Origin: Xiphydria camelus
Lineage: Eukaryota; Arthropoda; Insecta; Hymenoptera; Xiphydriidae
Assembly (NCBI GenBank): GCA_963678675.1
Contig: OY783200.1
Span: 20,598,190-20,662,189, forward strand
Direction: 5' to 3'
Length of the DNA stretch: 64,000 bases
A program made the position numbers and the translations under genes. Every line of letters starts with the position of its first letter. Position 1 is the stretch's first letter. Of the stretch, positions 12,618-23,500 are shown piece by piece. The notes under the pieces were generated by a model. That model saw only the letters and a list, made by a program, of their open reading frames with translations. It was not told the DNA's origin and searched no databases.

Positions 12618-12888
12618 TTTGTACATTGAGAAGACAGTTAATTAATAGTTAATAAATGTAAATTTAAAGACAGCAAAATAAATATTTCGTTAGGCCAAAA
12701 AAATATATGTTAATTATTAAAATGTTTATTTCATTCAAACGGTTGCCTCAAAGGATCAAATTGTGCCAAATAAATAATATCGTAATACTTAACAAATATT
12801 AATTTGATCCAATAAAATGTTTATTTCCCCATATTTAAACAAAACCTTCATTAACTACAAATAAACAGTTTTCTTGGTGTACATTTTA
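12618..12888. mobile_element. ~270-bp MITE, copy 2
   Basis: Same family and orientation as 10821-11088. It has the same imperfect terminal inverted repeats and the same internal GGATCAAATTGTGCCAAATA block, with scattered substitutions and small indels. Confidence 0.7.
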
Positions 12889-13046
12889 TGTTAATGAAAC
12901 ACTCAATTCTCTGCGACGGCATCTGCTAAGTTAATTTTTAAGTCATGATAATCTCTATATAAACGCAACCCGCGATGTCTCCTGTTGCAATATGCACTCG
13001 CGCTATATTGCCTCTATCGTGTGGAGAGAATTTTCGAAAGCTTCCA

Positions 13047-13067
13047 CCCCCCCCCCCCCCCCCCCCC
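13047..13067 (+). repeat. Poly-C tract of 21 bases
   Basis: An uninterrupted run of 21 C. It is unusual in an AT-rich genome and probably length-variable. Confidence 0.9.
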
Positions 13068-13069
13068 GG

Positions 13070-13905
13070 CGAAAAGAAGATTCCGGCACCCCAAACCGTC
13101 GCGAAGATTGAAGCTTACGTGCATCGCACAGTGGCGTATCGATCTGCTCGTGGCAATTTACCACGGCGCGGGATAACGCAAATCCCCGCTTAGATTCCGC
13201 GCGAAACAATAACTACGGCGGGATGAACTTGGAAACAATATCGCGTTCCCTCTCGGAGCTTCCCACCAACGGCAATAAGGACGACGGACGTTTCATCCAG
13301 TAGCAAACAACGGTTATAATAAAATTCCATGCATCCCAGAGTCTTCCAACTCCTGAAACTGACTATCCCTCGTCCTGGAAGAGGTGACATTGAAAAAAAA
13401 ACCGCGAAAATCAGTTCGGGAAGCAAACGAAGCGTTTCGTCCCGAAGTCGGCCTGTGGACTCGTTCCCACGCGGGTGGAACTTACGTTAAGACAATGCCC
13501 CGCAGATTAGATCTTATTTTCACAATTAATAAGACCAACGAAGGTGACACTCGTCTATTTAATCCTAGAACTGAATCTAGAAAAAATTCACTCAACCGAG
13601 ATTGCCGGTGGATTAACTGAAATACCAACTGCTCTAGTCGAGTATGTATGTGGCGACGGTTTGCGGTCGCCACATTCGACGGAGCGTTTCGTCCCGGAGT
13701 CGACCTGTGGACTCGTCAGTAAAGCTAGGCCGACTCCTGCCTTAGACGCTCTGATCCTCCATGAGACACGACAGTCACGCTCTTACATAGTAACTGCCCG
13801 TCGTCGGACCACTAACGAGAGCCGAGAGCCGTGAGCCAGAAGCAGCGAGTCGAGGGTCGAGAGGGTCGGCGCCATCTGGCGGCAGGCCGCCGTAGCATGA
13901 TGGTC
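13070..13905. other. GC-richer intergenic DNA with a 35-bp direct repeat
   Basis: No gene is recognised. A block beginning AGCGTTTCGTCCCG and continuing through CTGTGGACTCGT occurs at about 13430-13463 and again at 13682-13715 with very few differences. Open frames here on both strands have no recognisable domains. Confidence 0.4.
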
Positions 13906-13911
13906 GCCACA

Positions 13912-14325
13912 GAAGCAATTAAATGGAAAACCTGCTTTAGACGACACGCTAAGAAGCGAAAGTAAGAAATTAAAAGCTTTGAGAAGAGATGTAGAATGAA
14001 CAATTTTAAACACTTTCATAGAAACAATTAGAGTAAAAATTTGTTTCTGACGACTCCCTGAATATTGTAAATTGAATATCGGAAACAGCGATTAAGAAAA
14101 TATACTTTCAAAAAATGAATAAAGACGAAAGAATTGAAATTAAAGGTAGAAAATGAAAAACCCCTTATTTTGCATCAAATGAAATCATTTTAAATGATGT
14201 TCTGCGTTAAATGAGTTATATAATAATTTATTATTTGCATTATTTGCAACGCTTTTAATTTTCTACTTTCAATTTCCAAGTGAGTTGATCAAAGCAGGTT
14301 TGCCATCTAATTGCTTCCATGAAAG
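13912..14325. repeat. Foldback element
   Basis: An outer block AGAAGCAATTAAATGG...CCTGCTTT at 13912-13942 recurs inverted at 14292-14322. Inner blocks such as GAAATTAAAAGCTTTG (about 13965) also recur inverted near 14247-14262. The arms are about 100 bp or more and diverged. Non-coding. Confidence 0.5.
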
Positions 14326-14917
14326 TTTTTCTAATTCTTCATTTGATTCCCTATCGAATCTTTCAATTTTCAGTGGATTATCTAAAAAGGAGATGACAAT
14401 AACAATAAGTATTCATATACTGTCGTCGCACATTGGGATTAACAAAGCGACTAACGTACGTTACAAACAACGATCGATATCTTAAAACGAACGTTTCGCA
14501 ACGTTGCTGGATGACGAAGAAATAGCGGAGCTAGAAGAGTGTCGTAAATCGATCGTGGGAAAGCACATAAATGAGTGCGGTGAGCAAAGAGTTGGAGTAA
14601 TTACAGACCTGCACGCAACGCTATATCAAATGCGGCCTATCATTACGACACTTCTCATCTCTATTTGTCAGTTTATGTTCACTTTACGAGAATTCATAAT
14701 TTAACGAGGTATTACATCCAATTTTGACTTATTGTTAGAGTCGCTGCTTTCAATTCCACCAATGATGACAATTCGTCCCCGGCGAATGAAAAAATGAGCT
14801 AAAAATGAAGCAAAATTGCAAATTATATTTTAATTATATTACGATATACAACGTTATATCGCAATACGATTAAAATACAAACTTGTTCACATCGTTGACA
14901 TAAAAAACCTTTTTACC
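14326..14917. other. Intergenic, no feature recognised
   Basis: I see no gene or clear element between the foldback element and the next MITE. Confidence 0.3.
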
Positions 14918-15551
14918 CTGGTGAAAATAATTCTCCGAAATCCCATATCTTTTTAATTTTTTATGAATTCGTAATAAATTTAAATACAATTTTTTTAATT
15001 TTTTATGCAGAACTCTTTGTTCTTTAAATTTGGTGCGACAGGTGACGAGGAAAAATTATAAATTTTCCTTCGAACATTTCAAGAAATTCTCCTTCGATAA
15101 GCTCAGAAATTTCGCGATAACTTATAAAGGGTATATAGAAAATTTGAGAAATTCAAGGATGAATCAAACTCAATTAGTTAAGAAAACTTTTGTACAAAAG
15201 TCAATGTTATAGAAATAAGATATATTTGCTTTTCTACATCTTACATATATACCTAGATATGCTCCTAAAGAACGAAGACATTTAATAACATCTTCAATCT
15301 GTAGGAATAATTATTGCTTTCTTAAAAATTTCCAGAAAACTCCTAACTTTAATTCAGGTCCAAATTCGGAGAATTTGTGAACATTGTTATGAGTGTTTCG
15401 ATAAAATTTCAATTCGAAGAATTTCGGAAAAATTGTGCCAAATCTTTGCGAAAATAAAAAAAAATTCGAGTAATTCGTTATAATATTCAAAGTAACTCTT
15501 AGAAATTTTCGCCACAAATAAACAGTTTTCGAAAACAATTTTTCACCAGGG
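14918..15551. mobile_element. Non-autonomous DNA element, copy 2
   Basis: Begins CCCTGGTGAAAAT and ends ATTTTTCACCAGGG, short terminal inverted repeats. In reverse orientation it matches the interrupted copy at 8447-9731, including the TCTTCGTTCTTTAGGAG arm of the central palindrome. This copy has no insertion and is the better representative of the family. Superfamily unresolved; there is no convincing transposase. Confidence 0.65.
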
Positions 15552-16419
15552 CAGCCCGATTTCGAATTCAAAAGTCGTACAAGAGAACATCCATCCCCCC
15601 AGAACATGACAATGACGTCAAAGTAACAGCTCCCCGAGTTAACTCGAATCAGGTGAAACGTCCGGACGATGAAACCAGAAAAGAGATCGATTACACAGCT
15701 CCCGCATGATATAGATCGCGGTTGAGTCCAGGTGTAGCTCGCGGTACGAGACGATGCTCGAATAGTGCGGCACTCGTGTTCGCCATGGTAAACATATGCC
15801 CGCGTACACGCGTACCATGTGCCGCTAACCGCAGAGAAGTGCATTATCCTTCCCAACGATCGGCTCGCCGTCCATCGTGCCCGACTAATTGCGTATTTGC
15901 GTCACGATGCTGAAGCGATAACTACTCCGCGTTACGATTGCTCCGAGACCCAGGAATGCGAATAAAGGTTCAGCCGTCGATGAAAGCGCGATACTTATAA
16001 CGGAAAGCTGGATGTAAGAGCAGATATAAATGCGGGAGTAGGGGAGGACAGGGATGGGGAGAGCAGAGATCCCAGTTGCGAAATTGATCTCCGCGAAATC
16101 CCTCCCGCGGGTCCGACTACGTCGACTGATGTGGAAATTAATGGTGCGGAAGCCGCGAGCCGTTGTTTGCGAGACGGATGAAAATATAGACTTGAGACAA
16201 TGGAGAGGTTCGAGATTGCGCCCCCATTTGCAATTACAATCGATATCGTTCGTTCGCGCGCGATTCGTGCCGCCTCCGAGATACTTACAAAGTAACTCAC
16301 TTCTCCGCGCGAAAGACGAAAGCAAGAGGCTTTCGACCGCGTCGTTTCCCAAGGTGAACTATCGCTGTCCTCACTGGGTTTGCCCCGAAACAAATTGCCG
16401 AGAACGTCGCGGACGACGT
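15552..16419. other. GC-richer intergenic DNA
   Basis: CpG-rich sequence with overlapping open frames on both strands but no recognisable domain. It could be regulatory or untranslated. Confidence 0.3.
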
Positions 16420-17246
16420 GTCAACACATCCGTCTCCGGGTCGTGACGTGATAGCGGGTTGTCTGGAGGCTTCCTCTTAACCCTGCGTTAGTAAGGTGGG
16501 GTATGTCATACCCCAACTAAATGCAATTTTCACATTACATTGTTTCACCTTATCAACGGAGGGTTAAAAAGAGATTGTACCGTTCTCACACACATTATTT
16601 CCTAGAATTTGATCCTATTCATGTTTGGATTGTGGTTGAATTTTCTCATACTAAACTCGCTATATTTTCATTGGATCTTATCAAATAGAATTGCTTCGAA
16701 TCATGTTTTTAGGTTGTGATGTGTGGATGTGTTGGATGTTCCCTTGCATTATTTCTGTACTTCCTAAAATTGGAGTGTTGACTGCCGTAAACGACATGTC
16801 AACACATCCGTTTCCAGGTCGTGACGTGTATAGCGGGTAGACTAAAGGTTCCCTTTTAAAAAGAAGTTGTGTGCCGTTTTCATTACTTCCTAGAATTTGA
16901 TCCTTTTTATGTTTGGATTATGATATTATTTTCCCACACCAAAATCGCTATACTTCCTTTGAATCTCATCGAATGAAATATTGTTTTGAATTATGTTTTC
17001 GGGTTGTGATGTGTGGATGTGTTGAATTTTTCCTTGCGTTCTTTTTTTACTTTCTAAAATTGGACAGTGTTGACTGCCGTGGATGATATGTCGACATATC
17101 CGTCTCTGGGTCGCAGTGTATAGTGGGTAGAATTGAGATTCGATCTTGAAAAAACGAGGTTATTGTACCGTTTCTATCCGTGATGTGTCGGATGTGTTGG
17201 ACATTCCTTTGCGTTATTTTTGTACTTCCTAAAATTTAAAAGTCCC
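16420..17246. repeat. Minisatellite: three copies of a ~300-bp unit
   Basis: Units begin GTCAACACATCCGT (about 16421), again at about 16798, and GTCGACATATCCGT at about 17090. All share the ordered words GGTCGTGACGTG, CCTAGAATTTGATCCT, TGTGATGTGTGGATGTGTTG and GTGTTGACTGCCGT. The first copy is lengthened by an 83-bp TTAA MITE. The third has lost most of its middle. Confidence 0.75.
16481..16563. mobile_element. Tiny 83-bp TTAA-flanked MITE
   Basis: Flanked by TTAA at 16477-16480 and 16564-16567. Ends CCCTGCGTTAGTAAGGTG and the imperfect inverse CACCTTATCAACGGAGGG. The interior has a GGGGTATGACATACCCC-like palindrome. It is absent from the other two minisatellite units, which supports insertion. 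Confidence 0.7.
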
Positions 17247-19544
17247 AATGAGAAATAGATCGTCGATCGACATCACAATGACGTCGTTTCGATTTCAATC
17301 GACATTAATACAATGTCGTTTCTACGTCGATCAATGGTCCATTGCTCACTGAGGTGTATTCATTGTGAATGCCAATAGTATATCCCATGGAAAGCCCTCG
17401 CTAACTTTACTGGTTTTCACTGGACGAAATGAATTTAATTATTACTTACGGCAACTCGTATACGATGGAAAAATGGGGAAAGAAAATTATTTAAAAATGT
17501 AGAAAAAGAAAATTTTGCAAGCGCTATAGACGAGAAATCGTCGACCCGTAGCTAATAACCCCCGGTGTAGCAGGCAAAAAATCGAAAAGTCGAACGAGCA
17601 TAATAAATTAGCGTAATTGGACAGCCGTAATTGGACCGCTTTTCATAGTAATCTACGGCTCTTTTTCCACGTAAGCCCGGAGAGTCCGCGCAATTAGCAG
17701 TTCGAGTTGGGAGTGATGCGGGCAAAATTCGATTTCCCGCAATTACAGCGATGAATAAACGAAGGAACTATGTATACATAGAGAGTCCTGAACTTTTTCC
17801 CCCGTGGACACCTAATAATTGTCAATCTGACATTTGCAAAGACGAACAATTCCATCCAGCGATTACTCTGGCCGATTCCACCGACTATTTCCCTCGTCGT
17901 TGCGCCACTCGGCTGATGAGAAATCATTGCCAATCGTTTTATGCAAGATTTCTCGGTGAAGGAAAAAGATGAATATCCAATCGCGCCGCCGTGTAATCGA
18001 GCTTGGGTCTACCCTGACCTCGGATTTAATTCGCGCTTGAATTCCGGCGCAATCGCGGAATTGAGAGGGACGTAAAATTAGTCGGGGAATAGGAGCTACT
18101 TAAATTATCCAATGCTCTCTTATTATTATCGGAAACCGGTTTCCCGATATCATCCACACTCGCGCACTTTGCGAAAAAAAGATATATACGAACTTGCAAT
18201 ATTGGCAGCAAGGTTCGAGCGCGAGTTCAAATATAAGCTGCTGCGTGCATGCATCATAGATGTGCATAAACAGTTCAGACAACTTGTTATGTGAACACGA
18301 AGATATATCGACGGTCGGATAAAATGATAATGTGGACTATTTAAATACAATAAATCTCATCGTAAAGAATTCTTTCTGAACTAAAATAACTCCAAAAAAA
18401 TCTTCTTTTAATTATAATATTTGCGCTTTCAGAATATGCAGTTGTACGTTAATCGTACGCGTTTGGAAAAAAAAATTAGGAACCAAGTCTCACAATTTCC
18501 AAGCAGGAAATCAAATCGTATGTATATTTTTACCTAAAGATTAATCCGCTCCAAGGAAATATAGGTTGGCCACGCGCACGCATATTTAGAGAAACAAATT
18601 GCAGCCGACGTCGGTGATTAATTCATCAACTCCGAGGAAGTGACTGGATAGGCTTCTCGTAAAATGTATAACTCTCGACGGGCGGAAGAATAAAACCAGT
18701 AGGCAACCATCGGAAGTGTCGTAATGACAGGCCATATTCGCTCGAAAGTCTCGTGCAACTCGAATTACACCTAGTTTATTTAATGACCGAAGCGCTTGTT
18801 ATGTACCTCTCGACGATCGGTTTACGACACTCTCTTATTTGCACTACTACGTACATATTATGTACGAACGTTACGAAACTTTGCACCTAAAGAGGTGTGG
18901 TAGTCGAAATCAATTTGTACATACGTTAGACTAGAATTATTGACAACGCAATTGCAGAATATTAGAATGCCGATTGGGGAAAAGATAAAAACAAATGGGA
19001 AATTGAAACGAAATCTCCTATATGATTTTCTGTATTTACTTCTTTTAATTTCGGTTTCCCCGCTTAACTCGTTAGTAGGAAGTGTGAACGATACAAATAA
19101 ATAATTCAAAGCTTAGAATCATAAAACAGACGCGGTTCGTATTACGATGTTTAATAATAAATCTCTTTTACGAACCTTGAATGTAAGCCATTGCGATTTT
19201 ATGTATCGAGATTCGTTTATCTGGACTCATGGTTATATTATCGTAGTAAAACAATTATTTTTTTTTTATCAATGAGCGCGTGGTGTAAACACATTCGCCC
19301 TTCAAAAATGCGACAATATCTACGTACTCAATTCTTAACGGATATGAGAATATTGCGAACATTGTCAAACGATGAATAGCTGTGAAATGTGGCTTTAATG
19401 TGAGCTCTTGAAGGTATTTTTTGAAGGTCTACCATTAAAAGAAAATTACTTTTTTTTTAAATAAGCTCAATGCTTAAGAAATTAAGGGCTAGTTCGACTT
19501 ACTACCCTCAAAATTAAGTGGACCCTTAAGTTTAATATATTAAA
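17247..19544. other. Intergenic, no feature recognised
   Basis: No gene is supported. Open frames here are short and have no recognisable domain. Confidence 0.3.
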
Positions 19545-19993
19545 CTAGTATAGTTCTACCCGGCGTTGCCCGGGTTTCGGTCAGTTTTGTAAAAGGTTTC
19601 CCCGTAGCGGTATGCAAGCATAGTGTCGCCACACCACTTGTTAAACGATTTTTTATATTCAAGTTCAAATTTCTCGGCTCCTAATTTTCCGATCGGAACC
19701 GGTCCAACGCCATTCTACAGGAAATTTTATGGGCTTTCATAATATTACTATTCACTTTTCCCGTTACTACCTGTTGCTTTTACATCCAACAGATAGCGCT
19801 CTTTTTCGAAAAAAGCATATTTTTACTTGTCACCTGTGGTGATAGGTATATAAATAGTAGATATATAAAAACACACGCGTATCCGAATGCAACGTTATGT
19901 CAGAATTTCAACGCAATCGGCGAAGAACTTTCGGAGATCTTAAATTTTGAACAAACGAACATTTGCATTTTTTATTTATATAGATAGATAGAT
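19545..19993 (-). mobile_element. Non-autonomous Helitron-like element
   Basis: Read on the minus strand, it starts in a TCTATC repeat and ends with a GC-rich hairpin (ACCCGG loop CCGGGT), then about ten bases, then CTAG, followed by T. A 3' hairpin just before CTRR with insertion at AT is the diagnostic Helitron end. The interior has no coding capacity. A tRNA- or LINE-derived repeat is the main alternative. Confidence 0.55.
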
Positions 19994-19999
19994 ATACAT

Positions 20000-20542
20000 G
20001 TGGGACATTTCACATCACTTAGGTCGCTCAAGAAGTGTATGTATCTCAAAAAATGTCTAAAAGTCAAGTTATACGAATACAAAAATGTTGCCAAATTACA
20101 AACCAATCCTTCCATAAATCACAAAAAAAAATTATCATTATTTTTAATTTTGAAATCTAAGACTAAGATTTATCGGCGGTAATATTTTTTCTTCGTATTT
20201 GACAAGTTAACAAATTTTGTACAAAATTTTATCATAGAACTCCCCATCGTTTAACAGATACAGCGGATTTTCCATTTTCTCTTTTATAAAAAGGCTGTAT
20301 CTCTCAAATGACGGAGTTCCACGATGTAAGCTCATAAAATTTTCTTTTTATTTGTCGATTATGGAAAAAAAATTGAACCGCCAATATATCTGGCTCTCAA
20401 TTTTAAAAATAAAAATAAAAAATCTTTATATGAGAATTGGTGTGTAATTTAATAAAATTATTGTACTGGTATAACTTGATTATTAGACATTTTTTAGGAT
20501 ACATTCATTTTCCAAGTGACTGGAGTGGTGTGGAATGTTCCA
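20000..20542. mobile_element. Foldback element of ~540 bp
   Basis: The arms are inverted, diverged copies of each other. TGTGGGACATTTCACATCAC near 20000 pairs with the inverse of GAGTGGTGTGGAATGTTCCA near 20522-20542. AAAAAATGTCTAA and TCAAGTTATAC blocks and an inner AACTCCCCATCGTTT block also pair. It lies immediately next to the Helitron-like element. Confidence 0.6.
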
Positions 20543-23500
20543 TATATGTTTAACACACTATTGCAAGTTAAATGTTCCTCAGCTCGAGTGTGGTTGGTCG
20601 ATGTGGCCCTAATCTACAGCCAGTAAGTTACGGTAAAATTCATATGAATATCGCCATCTCTCAAGTTTCAATAAAACTAAGAATCGACTCACTAAAATTA
20701 GCTCACACCGCAGGCATGAATCAGCAGAGGCACACAAACGTCGCTACGAGATAATTCTAGAGAGTCGAGAGTCCGATAGAGGAAAGTAGGTACCTTTGAA
20801 GGCCTGCAAGGGTACTGTAAAATTTCTTTTATATAAATCTTTTGATGTAGTTATATTACATGATTCTACGAGGACTCTAAAATCGATAAAACCCAATGCA
20901 ATTCTAACCCCTCTGACTAATAAAACTGATTCTAAAATGAATCCCAGCAATGAAAAAGTAAATCATCGTTTATGTTACCTACATATTGTACATATCTTAT
21001 GTGGGACATACGCGGTAGGTATAAAATATCTCCTGTAGATAACTAAATTATTGATTCCAATCAGTTTCACTGATGCTACATGGCACGTTTTCATAGAATG
21101 AGCAAAGTTACTGTTCACTGGTAACGGAAACACACGACCCTGCCATCTAGTAAGTCTAGTTAAAACACTTTATGAGTCAAGAAAATCGGGAACACCTAAT
21201 TCATGTATCGAGTAGTCTTTCTTTCATGAACATCATATATCAATTTAGAAACAATTCCAGACAAAAGTAGAGCCAACCGTCGCGACAGCAACTAGATATA
21301 CGTGACGAATGCGTTGGTAACTGTTGGATATTCATGCTTACATTTTAAAGATTGCAGTTCCAACAGCCCATTGTGTGCAGCATTACCCGTAAAACTGCTA
21401 CGATAGCATTTTGTAAAGTTGCAGGAGTGACATTTATCAACGTGAACTATTTACATCTGAAGAGTTGGATTGTTTACTACATTTATGAAACAATTGTACA
21501 TGTGCAAAAATCGGCAGGGAGATCTGAGCGTCTAAAAACCGAGACCTCATGTACCAAGACTTCGAGTTTTATTTTCAATTAGAAAATTACGAAATTTATT
21601 TTTTTAATGTTGAGATCATTAGGCAATATCTCAAGCTTTACAATAACAAAAGTATTTAAAAATTTCAATTTTTCACTAAGAAAACGTTAATTTTTAACTG
21701 GGGTGTGGGGTACACCCCAGGTGAGCTCTTATGTTTTAAAAACCCACGTGAGTAACGAAGGATTAATAACATCAAACGCCTTTCAAAAATGACAAAATGA
21801 TAAAACTTCATTTTGGTATTTTCATTTTGGTAATAATGCCATTCACTAAATATCATTATATGTATAATAATATGATTTCAATTGGGGGTATTCAGCATTT
21901 CATGTAAATATAAACACGTAGGTACAAAATATAAATTGAAAGTAGGCGTGCGGCAAAAACGAATTTATACAAAAAATAGATAATTAATAATGCAGGTATC
22001 ATAGAAATATAATGCATATGCAATAACGGATATATTAACTGAATAAGAGTATATTGTAAATTAAATCCTCCTACATTATATAATCGTTTGCAGTTATCAA
22101 TTAAATTTCAAGGTGATAACATTAAAACTAATAAAAATAAAAACAATTAAAATTAGGCTCTTATATGTATAGCGCATTTCTGAAAAAAACGTAATGGAAA
22201 GTTTGTGCATACATTGCATTAGACGTACAACTTTGCTTCCACCGTTTTCCTATACCAGTTTAATGTAAAAAACAGCGGGAGCAAAGTTGTATACCTAATA
22301 ATTAAAAACCAACAATTTTATTTAATTTAGATAATAACATAATGTTGATTTAAAAATATTGGCATCATAAAAACATTAAATGCTTTAAATATTGCAAATA
22401 AGTAAAATTATTATAGAATGAATTAAGTTGGATACGAATGAAATAGTGTTGAATGAAAAAAGAATAATATTGAAATATTATATTGAACAGTAAATATTTA
22501 GTTAAATAAAACGAATAAAATTGATTAATCAATAAGCACGTACGCCTACTTACGAAAACATGTTGCTGATAATATTACAGAGAAAAAAAGAATACTTACT
22601 TACCTACGATACACAAATCCTAGATTCACTTCGGAATTCAAGATCGTCGTTGTCGCACTGTCATTCATTGAGACATTGTCACAAATATCATCATCTTTAA
22701 CCGATCCAATGCACATTCGACATGCTTGATTTACTCATTCAGTTATCCCCAATTCATTTCGCTGAAAATAAGGAGCTACCTCGGAACATTGTAGCAGGAT
22801 CGATGAGTCAAAAGTAAAATGATATCGAGCTGCGAACGATGTTTCTCAATGAATCAGCATTGCGGAGAAAACGATCATTAACGACTCGTTTAATTTTATG
22901 TAGAAATACGCAGCCAACTACAAAGACGGACTTTTCTAGATTTTCTAAATGCAAACAGATAAGAACTTAAGAGAGAATATGGTCCAATTTTGTCAATATT
23001 TAATTGTCGATAAATGCCAGAACTAATATACGTTAGTAGGCGCAATCAGTATAGGGCTCTAGCGTACTTCCACAAACGTAGCTTTTGTTTGTGTTACACG
23101 TGTACATATAGAGAATGTACATCCAAGTTTCGCCAAGAAACCCAGCTTGGTGGCGCTGCTTGTATTTACCTTTTAATAACGATTTTCCACGGAAAGAATT
23201 TATTTGATGGCTTTGAAATCCACATTCTATTATAATTGAGGCCATGTTGATTAAATCTCATAGGTAAAACACTTCAATTATTATCCAAAATAACGTGTAA
23301 ACAGCGCTTATACCACGGGCATCTGCTTAATGCTTGGTGCGTGCCACAGATGGCACTCTATCTGTTTTGTGCAGTTACCCAATCGCCCTATACTAATCAA
23401 CACTCAATTTGGTCAATACTTATTTCGCTGAAAAATATAGTTATGCAATTTATATCTGTTCGGCGCGACATATTATGATAATATTGATGGTTAGAAAGGA

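Noticed and set aside
15311..15856. 181-codon open frame on minus
   Set aside because: It runs through the copy-2 MITE and into unrelated sequence. Its tail is MITE-derived and matches the frame at 9007-9249 only because both lie in the same repeat.
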